Source of the DNA: JAJXSS01 sp964547135
GTDB taxonomy: Bacteria; Planctomycetota; Phycisphaerae; Phycisphaerales; Phycisphaeraceae
DNA length: 11,175 nucleotides
Assembly (NCBI GenBank): GCA_964547135.1
Contig: CAZJMK010000088.1
Location: 1 to 11,175 of the forward strand
Direction of reading: 5' to 3'
Both the position numbers and the translations under genes were made by a program. Shown piece by piece: positions 4,986-11,093 of this stretch. The notes beneath the pieces are model-generated. The model saw only the letters and a list, made by a program, of their open reading frames with translations. It was not told where the DNA came from and did no database searches. Within the stretch, counting starts at the first letter, position 1. The number at the start of each line of letters is the position of its first letter.

Positions 4986-6583
4986 CCGACGTGGTTGCGA
5001 AAATGATGTCGCTCTGGCCGGAGATCGCCCTGGGTATCGGCGCGGTGCTCTGCCTTTTCGTGGGTCTCTGGCCCAGCGCTCAGATGCGTCGGCAAACCGT
5101 CTGGTTGGCCGGGGCCTCGATCATCGTGGCCGGGGTGCTGGCTTACCTGCAAATGATCGACCCGCGCTTCGCCGGCACAGCCGGGCTGGGCGTCACCATG
5201 ACCGGCTACATCAAACTCGCCGTCGCCGGCGTCGGGTTTTTACTGTTGCTCGTGGCTGCCCAACTGCCTGATTCAATTCCTCAAATCGCCGCCGCCGATG
5301 CTCCCCAAAACACCCGCAAGGTCGATCCCGCGATTCTTTTCCGTGGTGAGTTTTTCGCTTTCTTCCTTTTGTCCCTGGCCGGGGTCATGCTCGTGGCCGA
5401 GGCCGACGACCTGGTCTGGCTGTTCCTGGCGCTCGAACTGGTGAGTCTGCCCACCTACGTCATGGTGGCTGTGTCGCGCAGCAAGCCTGCCGCGCAGGAA
5501 TCAGCCGTGAAATACTTTTTTCTCGGTGCCCTGGCGGTGGCGATTTTCCTTTACGGTTTCACCCTGATTTACGGGGCCACCGGCGTGACCCGTTTTGCCG
5601 ACATCCGCCAGTTCGCCGCCATGTACCCTGCCGGTGAACTGCCCCCCCTCTTGCTCACCGGTCTGGTGCTGGCCATCGTCGGCATCGCCTTCAAAATCGC
5701 CGCTGTGCCCATGCACTTTTACACCGCCGATGTCTATCAAGGCGCTGCCACCCCCGTCACAGCGTTTCTCGCTTTCGTGCCCAAGGTGGCCGGGTTTGTC
5801 GCCATCATCCTCATGCTCAGCCTCGCTGATCCGCTGGCCACCGGTCAATACCCCTCGGTCATCACCGGCCTGCTCTGGCTGCTTGCCGCCTTCACCATGA
5901 CCGTCGGCAACGTGCTGGGCCTTCTGCAAACCTCCGTCAAACGTGTGCTCGCCTACAGCTCCATCGCTCACACCGGTTACATGCTCGTGGGCCTGGTCGC
6001 CGGGGTCAGCATCAGCAACGCTTCCGGGGGCGCCATTGGTCACGGCATTGCAGCGGTGCTTTTCTACCTGATCGCCTACGGGTTATCGACCATTGCCGCC
6101 TTTGCCGTGCTGGGTTGCCTGCGCAGCAACAGTGACCCGAATGACGAAGCCGACAGCTATGACGACCTGGCCGGGCTTGCCAAACGCAAACCGGTATTGG
6201 CCGGGGTGATGTTGCTGGCTGTGTTGTCCCTCATCGGGCTGCCGCCGCTGGTCGGGTTTCTCGGAAAAATTTACCTGTTCGGTTCCGCCATCGAGCAAGG
6301 GTTCCTCGGTCTGGTGATACTGGCGGTGCTCAACAGTGCCGTCTCTGCGGTGTATTACCTGCGCATCGCCGGGGCCTGTTTCTTTGCCCCGCCTGCCACG
6401 ACTTCGGTGAACGAACCTGACATGCCTGCCCGTCAATGGGGGGCCACGATTGCCGCGGTCGGGGCACTGGTACTGGGTTTTCTTGCCGGGCCGCTGGTCG
6501 ATGCCGCCTACCAGGCCGGTGACCGCCGTCAACCCCCGGTTGTGAAACCATTGGTTCAAGCCGAAAACATGGATCATGGATAA
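4982..6583 (+). CDS. nuoN: NADH-quinone oxidoreductase subunit N
   Basis: NuoN is the antiporter-like subunit (MrpD/ND2 homologue) next to NuoK in the complex I membrane arm. The 533-residue protein is somewhat longer than E. coli NuoN (485). Visible channel residues are E152 in LALELVSLPTYVM, K177 in SAVKYF, K238 in AFKIAAVPMHFYTADVYQGA, K268 in FVPKVAGF, K320 in SVKRVLAYSSIAHTGYM, and K429 in GFLGKIYLF. Membrane helices fill most of the chain; hydrophilic loops lie at 96-120 and 381-402. The start ATG overlaps the nuoM stop (ATGA) and has a GAGGAG site 11 bases upstream. The last four codons (MDHG) and the stop lie inside a heptamer inverted repeat (6569-6603), so the C-terminus was probably set by that repeat. 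It is the last nuo gene before a probable operon end. Confidence 0.96.
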   Translation: MTDVVAKMMSLWPEIALGIGAVLCLFVGLWPSAQMRRQTVWLAGASIIVAGVLAYLQMIDPRFAGTAGLGVTMTGYIKLAVAGVGFLLLLVAAQLPDSIPQIAAADAPQNTRKVDPAILFRGEFFAFFLLSLAGVMLVAEADDLVWLFLALELVSLPTYVMVAVSRSKPAAQESAVKYFFLGALAVAIFLYGFTLIYGATGVTRFADIRQFAAMYPAGELPPLLLTGLVLAIVGIAFKIAAVPMHFYTADVYQGAATPVTAFLAFVPKVAGFVAIILMLSLADPLATGQYPSVITGLLWLLAAFTMTVGNVLGLLQTSVKRVLAYSSIAHTGYMLVGLVAGVSISNASGGAIGHGIAAVLFYLIAYGLSTIAAFAVLGCLRSNSDPNDEADSYDDLAGLAKRKPVLAGVMLLAVLSLIGLPPLVGFLGKIYLFGSAIEQGFLGLVILAVLNSAVSAVYYLRIAGACFFAPPATTSVNEPDMPARQWGATIAAVGALVLGFLAGPLVDAAYQAGDRRQPPVVKPLVQAENMDHG

Positions 6584-6663
6584 AGGATGATGGATAATGT
6601 TCAAGGCCCTTTCGTCGATGGCAAAATCTGAACATTATCCTTCATCCATGATCCATCATCCAT
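6569..6663. repeat. Heptamer-built inverted repeat overlapping the nuoN stop; possible operon terminator
   Basis: Two 35-base arms, 6569-6603 and 6629-6663, face each other across 25 bases. The left arm is five 7-base blocks (atggatc, atggata, aaggatg, atggata, atgttca). The right arm is the complement of a similar series with some blocks changed, and the arm ends nearest the loop pair perfectly (taatgttca with tgaacatta). The nuoN stop TAA is at 6581-6583 inside the left arm. The transcript could form a long hairpin at the end of the nuo operon. No T-tract follows, so this would be a stabilising or Rho-assisted end, not a classical intrinsic terminator. Confidence 0.7.
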
Positions 6664-6674
6664 TCTGTATGCTC

Positions 6675-6710
6675 TGCGGCAAATCTCTTTTTCCGGTTAA
6701 ACTTGCCGCA
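6675..6710 (+). promoter_or_regulatory. Inverted repeat reaching the methyltransferase start codon
   Basis: tgcggcaa (6675-6682) and ttgccgca (6703-6710) are perfect complements around a 20-base T-rich loop. The right arm includes the A of the ATG at 6710. No Shine-Dalgarno sequence is visible between them. In RNA the start region would be partly paired; in DNA this could be an operator. The function is unproven. Confidence 0.35.
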
Positions 6711-7651
6711 TGAAACCCCTCGAACATCGTTACCGCGCTAAAAACAAACGCAAACCCTTTGAACCCAAACCCATCGCTGCCGCAACCAGCGCTGTCACGC
6801 GCCCTGCTGCCGTCCATTCGTCCACCACCACATCACGCGCCGTCAAACCGATTGCCGAATCATCGACCAACGTCGATGCTCGCTCCACGCACTGGGGCGG
6901 CGTGGCCTCCTGGTACGACCACCTGGTCGGTGACTCCGGCAGCGAATACCACCAAAAAGTCGTACTGCCCGGCGTGATGCGTATGCTCGCGCCCGGCCCA
7001 GCCGACGTCGCCCTCGACATCGCCTGCGGGCAGGGCGTACTCTGTCGCAAACTCCGTGAAAAAGGCGCCAAGGTCGTCGGCGTCGATGCCGCGGGCGAAC
7101 TCATCCAGCTCGCCCAGGCACGCGGCGACGAGGGCATTGAATATCAACTGATGGACGCTCGTGACCTTTCGCGTTTACCCCAAGCCCGCTTCACCGCAGC
7201 CACCTGCCTGCTGGCGATTCAAAACATCGACCCGTTGCCCCCGGTGTTCGAAGGCATCGCCCGTGCCCTGCGTGAAGGCGGACGTTTCGTGCTGGTCATG
7301 ATGCACCCCTGTTTCCGTGTGCCCCGCCAGGCGCATTGGGGGTTTGATGAACAAGCCCGTGTGCAGTACCGCCGGGTGGACCGGTACATGCTGCCCTTCA
7401 AGCAATCGATCATCGTGCACCCCGGCCAATCCCCCGTGCCGGGCAAACAACGTGAACAAATATGGTCCTTTCACCGCCCGCTGCAAACCTATGTGAACGC
7501 CCTGGGCAAAGCCGGCCTGCTCGTCGAACACATGGAGGAATGGGTCAGTCACAAACGCAGCGACCCCGGCCCCAAAGCCGCCGCCGAGGACAAAGCCCGC
7601 AGTGAAATACCCATGTTCCTCGCCCTGCGCAGTATCAAAACTACGCGCTGA
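6710..7651 (+). CDS. Class I SAM-dependent methyltransferase
   Basis: This is a predicted cytoplasmic methyltransferase that would transfer a methyl group from S-adenosylmethionine to an unknown acceptor. The Rossmann-fold SAM motif is clear: ALDIACGQG at 101-109, then the acidic strand VVGVDAA (122-128, D126), an LMDARDL motif (147-153), and a strand-4 region LLAIQNIDPL (167-176). A later block, RFVLVMMHPCFRVPRQ (192-207), and a final strand near WSFHRPLQTYVNAL (252-265) complete the fold. Residues 1-60 are basic and Ala/Ser/Thr/Pro-rich with no recognisable domain; they may be disordered, or a later start may be used. The first conserved-looking segment is WGGVASWYDHLVGDSGSEYH (62-81). The ATG at 6710 has no Shine-Dalgarno sequence and lies within an inverted repeat. 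The gene sits alone between the nuo operon and convergent xylA, so context gives no substrate. Confidence 0.85.
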   Translation: MKPLEHRYRAKNKRKPFEPKPIAAATSAVTRPAAVHSSTTTSRAVKPIAESSTNVDARSTHWGGVASWYDHLVGDSGSEYHQKVVLPGVMRMLAPGPADVALDIACGQGVLCRKLREKGAKVVGVDAAGELIQLAQARGDEGIEYQLMDARDLSRLPQARFTAATCLLAIQNIDPLPPVFEGIARALREGGRFVLVMMHPCFRVPRQAHWGFDEQARVQYRRVDRYMLPFKQSIIVHPGQSPVPGKQREQIWSFHRPLQTYVNALGKAGLLVEHMEEWVSHKRSDPGPKAAAEDKARSEIPMFLALRSIKTTR

Positions 7652-7666
7652 TATGCCTGTAACAAC

Positions 7667-7690
7667 TGACGCCGAGGGCTTTAGCCCCAG
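7667..7690. repeat. Half copy of the palindromic element after the methyltransferase
   Basis: TGACGCCGAGGGCT...AGCCCCAG matches the left arm of the full elements with two base changes. It lies 16 bases after the methyltransferase stop and 13 bases before a full element in the same orientation. It could be a remnant of a tandem pair. Confidence 0.75.
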
Positions 7691-7703
7691 TTAAGCAATA
7701 GTA

Positions 7704-7767
7704 TGACGCCGAGGGCTTCAGCCCCGGATCAAATCACGAACATCCGGCCCTGAAGGGCACGGCGTCA
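7704..7767. repeat. Palindromic element (full copy 3), between convergent genes
   Basis: A 64-bp copy with the left arm 7704-7727 identical to those at 2060 and 2929, the right arm 7744-7767, and a 16-base spacer. Both arms retain their mini-hairpins. It lies between the convergent ends of the methyltransferase (7651) and xylA (7835). Because it is nearly symmetrical, it could act as a transcription stop or mRNA-end stabiliser in both directions, although no T-tract follows on either side. Confidence 0.85.
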
Positions 7768-7771
7768 AAAG

Positions 7772-7804
7772 CGCCGACGCCAAGCGTCCGCGCTAAACAT
7801 TTCA
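7772..7804. repeat. 33-bp direct repeat, left copy
   Basis: Exact 33-base match to 9230-9262. It contains the mini-hairpin gacgc-caa-gcgtc (7776-7788) and ends ctaaacatttca. Octamer-type sequence follows (7808-7829, cttgaccactcggcca), as it does at the other copy. The two copies bracket xylA in the same orientation. Confidence 0.9.
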
Positions 7805-7834
7805 AATCACTTGACCACTCGGCCAATTCCGACT

Positions 7835-9010
7835 TCACCGCGTTCCCATCAGCAGATCAAACGTCAATTGATCCAACTGTTCATAGGGCAACGGCCTGGC
7901 CGCCAGTTGCACCCGGTCCAAATCCATCGCCAATAGTGCCTTGGCATTTCCCGCTGAATACTTGCCCAAAATGCCTTCGAGTTTTTTCTCGCTGCGCACG
8001 ATCTGTTTCACCAGGGCTTGAATGTCCTTGTCCGCGTTCCACTGCGCCACCTTGGCTTCAAGTGTCTTGTAAGTCCGCATCGAACCACGGGCAAAGGCGA
8101 TCACATCCTTGCGGTCCGCCGTCCGATACGCATGGCTGTCAAAGTGTTTCGGCCCTTTGTACCCATTGTCGATCAGCAGCTTCACCAAAAAGAATGCGTG
8201 CTTGTACGATTGGCTGCCGAAGCGCAGGTCCTGGTCGAAACGGCCCACTTCCTGATCGTTGAGGTCGATGTGAAACAGTTTGTTCACCGCGATGGCCTCA
8301 GCCACGCACTGAATGAAATTAAGCCCCGCCATTTGTTCATGGGCGAATTCGGGGTTGACGCCGACCATTTCCGGATGGTCCAGCGAGCTGATGAAGCCGA
8401 GCATCGACCCGGTGACCGGGCTGAAAATGTGGCCGCGCGGTTCGTTGGGTTTGGCTTCCAGCGCGAACTTGTAGCCGAGCTTGTTTTCGAGGTTGTACTT
8501 GCACAGAAAGTTCATGCACTGGCGAAACCAGAGGCAGGCCTGCACCGGGTCCTTGGCGGCATTGGTGTCGGTGCCTTCGCGTCCACCCCAGAACACATAC
8601 ACCTTGGCGCCAAACTCAGCGCCCAGGTGCATCGCGTGGATGGTCTTCTGCACCGCATAGGCCCGCACGCTCGCATCGTTGCTGGTGAAAGCGCCGTCTT
8701 TGAAAACGGGGTCGGAAAAAAGATTGGTCGTGGCCATGGGCACGGTCAGTTGGTTGCGCTTGAGTGCAGCCTTGAAATCTTTTTTGATGCTCGCGGCCTC
8801 GGCTGGTGTCGCATCAATCGGTATCAAATCGTTGTCGTGAAAGTTGACGCCATACACCCCGCCGACTTCGCCCAAAAGGTCCACGATTTCCGCAGGCGCA
8901 AGCACCGGGCGTGTGGGCAGACCGAACGGATCGCGTCCCGGGTTGCCGACCGTCCACAGGCCGAAGGTGAATTTGTCCGCAGGGGAAGGCGAAAGATCGA
9001 ACTTGGCCAT
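7835..9010 (-). CDS. xylA: Xylose isomerase, class I
   Basis: This cytoplasmic metal-dependent TIM-barrel enzyme interconverts D-xylose and D-xylulose, and in many relatives D-glucose and D-fructose; xylulose then enters the pentose phosphate pathway after phosphorylation. The 391 residues match the short class I (Streptomyces-like) type in length. Every active-site residue is present at a constant +4 offset from Streptomyces numbering: H58 and D61 (FHDND), W141 (WGGREG), E185 and K187 (EAKPNEP), E221 and H224 (NPEFAHEQ), D249 (HIDLND), D259 and D261 (FDQD), D291 (HFD). TTNLFSDPVFKDG (94-106) is also typical. The start at 9010 is preferred over an in-frame ATG at 9019 because GGAG (9023-9020) is 9 bases upstream of it and overlaps the region needed by the other. 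No xylulokinase or transporter is next to it. A 33-bp direct repeat brackets the gene. Identification is very secure. Confidence 0.97.
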   Translation of the reverse strand: MAKFDLSPSPADKFTFGLWTVGNPGRDPFGLPTRPVLAPAEIVDLLGEVGGVYGVNFHDNDLIPIDATPAEAASIKKDFKAALKRNQLTVPMATTNLFSDPVFKDGAFTSNDASVRAYAVQKTIHAMHLGAEFGAKVYVFWGGREGTDTNAAKDPVQACLWFRQCMNFLCKYNLENKLGYKFALEAKPNEPRGHIFSPVTGSMLGFISSLDHPEMVGVNPEFAHEQMAGLNFIQCVAEAIAVNKLFHIDLNDQEVGRFDQDLRFGSQSYKHAFFLVKLLIDNGYKGPKHFDSHAYRTADRKDVIAFARGSMRTYKTLEAKVAQWNADKDIQALVKQIVRSEKKLEGILGKYSAGNAKALLAMDLDRVQLAARPLPYEQLDQLTFDLLMGTR

Positions 9011-9053
9011 GAAACACATCTCCGCAAAAGGGGTTAATTGGTAAGTGTTGCCA

Positions 9054-9081
9054 GTGTTACGCAGGGCATCGGGTTCGTCAA
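9054..9081 (-). promoter_or_regulatory. Possible sigma-70-type promoter for xylA
   Basis: On the minus strand, TTGACG (9081-9076) matches the -35 consensus in five of six positions. A weak -10, TAACAC (9059-9054), follows after 16 bases. Transcription would start near 9047, leaving a leader of about 37 bases before the xylA ATG. The -10 is poor (three of six), so this is only a candidate. Confidence 0.35.
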
Positions 9082-9132
9082 CTTTTTGAGATCATGATTG
9101 AGCACAGGTTGATACAACCAGGCCTCATGTGG

Positions 9133-9193
9133 CACCGCCGGCCTCGGCGGTGTGATTGACCAAGGTTGTTCGCCCAGCCGTGGGCGGCTGGGC
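9133..9193. repeat. Two strong hairpins in the xylA-epimerase divergent region
   Basis: The 9011-9363 interval between the divergent genes holds two perfect hairpins: caccgccg (9133-9140) with cggcggtg (9145-9152) around gcct, and gcccagccg (9172-9180) with cggctgggc (9185-9193) around tggg. Neither is followed by a T-tract. Both look like dispersed intergenic repeats. The rest of the interval contains the candidate promoters on each side, the 33-bp repeat at 9230-9262, and an octamer fragment (9262-9276). I see no small gene in it. Confidence 0.7.
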
Positions 9194-9229
9194 TACATCA
9201 GAAGTGATCAAGTGTGGTGCTAACCCATA

Positions 9230-9262
9230 CGCCGACGCCAAGCGTCCGCGCTAAACATTTCA
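9230..9262. repeat. 33-bp direct repeat, right copy
   Basis: Identical to 7772-7804 over 33 bases, with unrelated sequence immediately 5' of each copy. An octamer-type fragment (ctcgaccacttc) follows directly, so the 33-mer plus octamer seems to be a composite unit. It lies upstream of the epimerase start and downstream of the hairpins. Confidence 0.9.
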
Positions 9263-9302
9263 CTCGACCACTTCTTTCCGCACCTGCGCCCTTCCTTTTT
9301 TC

Positions 9303-9331
9303 TTCATCGCCCAAATCGAATTGGCTACAAT
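9303..9331 (+). promoter_or_regulatory. Possible promoter for the nucleotide-sugar epimerase
   Basis: TACAAT (9326-9331) is a five-of-six match to a sigma-70 -10 box. A weak -35, TTCATC (9303-9308), lies 17 bases upstream. Initiation near 9338 would leave about 26 bases before the ATG at 9364. If real, it excludes the longer upstream reading frame from 9214 as the true protein. Confidence 0.4.
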
Positions 9332-9363
9332 CAACCCATCACCCTTTCACCGGCGTAACCCTC

Positions 9364-10431
9364 ATGCGTATTCTCATCACCGGCATTTGCGGCTTTGTGG
9401 GCAGTCAACTGGCCATCGACCTGCTGCATCGCGGGGCAGCGGTGCAAATCGTCGGCATCGACAACCTGATTCGGCCGGGGGTGAGCCTGAATCTGCCGAT
9501 GCTCAAGCAACAGGGGGTGCAGGTGCATCATGGTGACTTGCGTTGCGCCAGTGATTTGGAAACGCTGCCGGAGGTGGATTGGGTGATCGATGCGGCTGCC
9601 AACCCCAGCGTACTGGCGGGCATCGACGGGAAAACCAGCACCCGGCAACTGGTCGAACACAACCTGCTGGGCACGATCAACCTGCTGGAGTTCCTCAAAC
9701 GCTGCGGCGCAGGGTTGGTATTGCTGAGCACCAGTCGGGTGTACAGCATCAACACACTGGCGAACTTGCCGATGATTCGCAAAGGTGAACGTTTTGCGTT
9801 GGACACCCATGCACGTTTGCCGGAGGGGGTGAGTGCTGCGGGGATGGATGAAACTTTTTCAACACAGTCGCCGATTTCGTTGTATGGGGCGACAAAATTG
9901 GCGTCCGAGACGTTGGCGTTGGAATATGGGGCGATGCTGGATCAGCCGGTGGTGGTGAATCGCTGCGGGGTGATTGCCGGGCCGGGGCAGTTTGGTACGG
10001 CTGAGCAGGGCATTTTTTCATACTGGGTGCGCGCGTATGCCGCCAAACGTCCGCTGCGTTACATCGGGTTTGAAGGGTTGGGCTTGCAGGTGCGTGACGC
10101 CCTGCACCCGGCGGACCTGGCCGAACTGGTTTGGCGCCAAATGCAACAACCAAAACAGGCTCGCGGTTTGTGGAACGTCGGCGGCGGAGCGGAACAGTCG
10201 ATGTCACTACGGGAACTGTCCAACTGGTGTGCCCAGCGTTTCAGCACACATGAAGTGCAAAGCGATATCAACCCGCGACCCTTTGATGTGCCCTGGGTGG
10301 TGATGAACAGTGCCCGGGTCCGTGCAGCTTTCGGTTGGCGACCGACGCACTCGTTACCCGCCATGTTGGAGGCCATCGCCCAGCATCACGAAGCCCACCC
10401 CGATTGGTTGCAACAAGCCCAGGCGATGTAA
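9364..10431 (+). CDS. NAD-dependent epimerase/dehydratase, CDP-paratose 2-epimerase-like
   Basis: This is an extended short-chain dehydrogenase/reductase predicted to act on a nucleotide-activated sugar in the cytoplasm, probably for cell-surface polysaccharide. The 355-residue protein starts with the NAD-binding loop TGICGFVGS (G7, G10, G13), an acidic D33 that should hold the adenosine ribose, and a HHGDLR strand (55-60). The catalytic set is S124 region (STSRVYS), Y174 and K178 (YGATK). The block from GPGQFGTAEQGIFSYWVRA to LQVRDALHPADL resembles CDP-tyvelose/paratose 2-epimerases (RfbE/TyvE type) from memory; the exact sugar is not proven. The frame is open from 9214, but the ATG at 9364 is chosen because MRILITG is the normal family N-terminus and the extra 50 residues overlap repeat and a candidate -10 box. 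No Shine-Dalgarno sequence is visible. There are no other sugar-nucleotide genes beside it. Confidence 0.88.
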   Translation: MRILITGICGFVGSQLAIDLLHRGAAVQIVGIDNLIRPGVSLNLPMLKQQGVQVHHGDLRCASDLETLPEVDWVIDAAANPSVLAGIDGKTSTRQLVEHNLLGTINLLEFLKRCGAGLVLLSTSRVYSINTLANLPMIRKGERFALDTHARLPEGVSAAGMDETFSTQSPISLYGATKLASETLALEYGAMLDQPVVVNRCGVIAGPGQFGTAEQGIFSYWVRAYAAKRPLRYIGFEGLGLQVRDALHPADLAELVWRQMQQPKQARGLWNVGGGAEQSMSLRELSNWCAQRFSTHEVQSDINPRPFDVPWVVMNSARVRAAFGWRPTHSLPAMLEAIAQHHEAHPDWLQQAQAM

Positions 10432-10469
10432 TGGGTAACCGGGTGAGGATGACCATCACTCGTCCATCA

Positions 10470-10901
10470 TCATCCAAGCCCCGGTTCATTGAGCGACTGC
10501 GGCGGCGGCTGCAATTGGGTGTGAACCATCCGTCGCAAATGCACCAGGTTGACCGGTTTGGTTAAACAGGGCACATGTTCAAAATCCTTGGGCCAGGGTT
10601 TCTCACGACACCGCCCGGAGACGAAGGCAAAGGGACGACCTTTTTCGATGAGTAATGGGGCGAGATCAAAGCCGCTGCCACCGATGATATCGATGTCCAG
10701 AATGGCGGCATCAAAGCCGTCGCGTTGCACCAGTTCACAGGCGTGGCTGAAGGTGGAAGCCGGACCGACGACTTCGCAGCCGATCTGCCGAAGGGCGACG
10801 GTCATCTGATACGCCGTGAGAAAATGGTCTTCGACCAGCAGCACCCGCAGTTTTCGTACGGTATGTGAAGTGGAAATATCCGGCGAAAGGGCCTCGAACA
10901 T
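10470..10901 (-). CDS. Stand-alone receiver-domain response regulator
   Basis: This 143-residue protein consists of one CheY-like receiver domain, which accepts a phosphoryl group from a histidine kinase or phosphotransfer protein and has no attached output domain. Conserved features are the acidic pair E24/D25 (LLVEDH), the likely phosphoacceptor D69 (AAILDID), the switch residue S95 (FVSGR), and K115 with cis-proline P116 (LTKPV). The first 15 residues and the last ~15 (QPPPQSLNEPGLG) are short tails without a domain. The start at 10901 is supported by a strong GGGGAGG site (10914-10908) six bases upstream; the frame extends to 10985, but without such a site. No histidine kinase is in the window, so the partner is unknown. 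It converges with the epimerase, whose stop is 38 bases away. Serine replaces the more common threonine in the switch position, which is tolerated in the family. Confidence 0.88.
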   Translation of the reverse strand: MFEALSPDISTSHTVRKLRVLLVEDHFLTAYQMTVALRQIGCEVVGPASTFSHACELVQRDGFDAAILDIDIIGGSGFDLAPLLIEKGRPFAFVSGRCREKPWPKDFEHVPCLTKPVNLVHLRRMVHTQLQPPPQSLNEPGLG

Positions 10902-10907
10902 GACAGG

Positions 10908-10914
10908 CCTCCCC
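10908..10914 (-). promoter_or_regulatory. Ribosome binding site for the response regulator
   Basis: GGGGAGG on the minus strand lies six bases before the ATG at 10901. It is the strongest Shine-Dalgarno match in the window and fixes the start of the receiver-domain protein. Confidence 0.7.
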
Positions 10915-11093
10915 AAGAATATGTTGATCGATCCGAGACAGGCACTAACACGATCGATATTTGCAAAAGAGATACACCCAACCATCTACTTAATACCATC
11001 GTATCCCCTGATTCGCAGAAATGAAAGAAAAATCACGCAAAGCAGCGTTATATGAAAAAATAAGGTGTTCACCCGGCTGGAAAGTGAGGAGGG
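10915..11093. other. Non-coding, relatively AT-rich leader upstream of the response regulator
   Basis: This stretch is noticeably richer in A and T than the rest of the window and should contain the response-regulator promoter. Two GATCGAT boxes (10926-10932 and 10952-10958), each near-palindromic, lie 12 to 45 bases upstream of the ribosome binding site and could be a regulator site. I could not identify a convincing -35/-10 pair. A frame starting with ATG at 11021 (+) runs into the heptamer array and off the window edge; it is not called as a gene. Confidence 0.4.

Noticed and set aside
5501..6043. 180-residue minus-strand frame inside nuoN
   Set aside because: It is antisense to conserved NuoN channel sequence and its composition is typical of a high-GC shadow frame.
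7652..7834. Small gene between the methyltransferase and xylA
   Set aside because: The 183 bases are accounted for by one and a half palindromic elements, the 33-bp repeat and an octamer fragment; no start with a ribosome binding site is present.
7835..9010. xylA as a generic sugar-phosphate isomerase/epimerase (IolE-like)
   Set aside because: All ten or so xylose isomerase active-site and metal ligands align at a constant offset from the Streptomyces enzyme, which is specific to class I xylose isomerase.
8018..9037. A 339-residue open frame on the plus strand opposite xylA
   Set aside because: It is the antisense shadow of a fully intact xylose isomerase with every catalytic residue; the predicted protein has no recognisable motif.
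9214..9363. N-terminal 50-residue extension of the epimerase frame
   Set aside because: It is encoded by the 33-bp repeat, octamer sequence and a candidate -10 box, and MRILITG at 9364 is the normal start of this family.
10902..10985. 28-residue N-terminal extension of the response regulator
   Set aside because: A strong GGGGAGG site lies inside it, six bases before the ATG at 10901, and the receiver domain needs no such extension.
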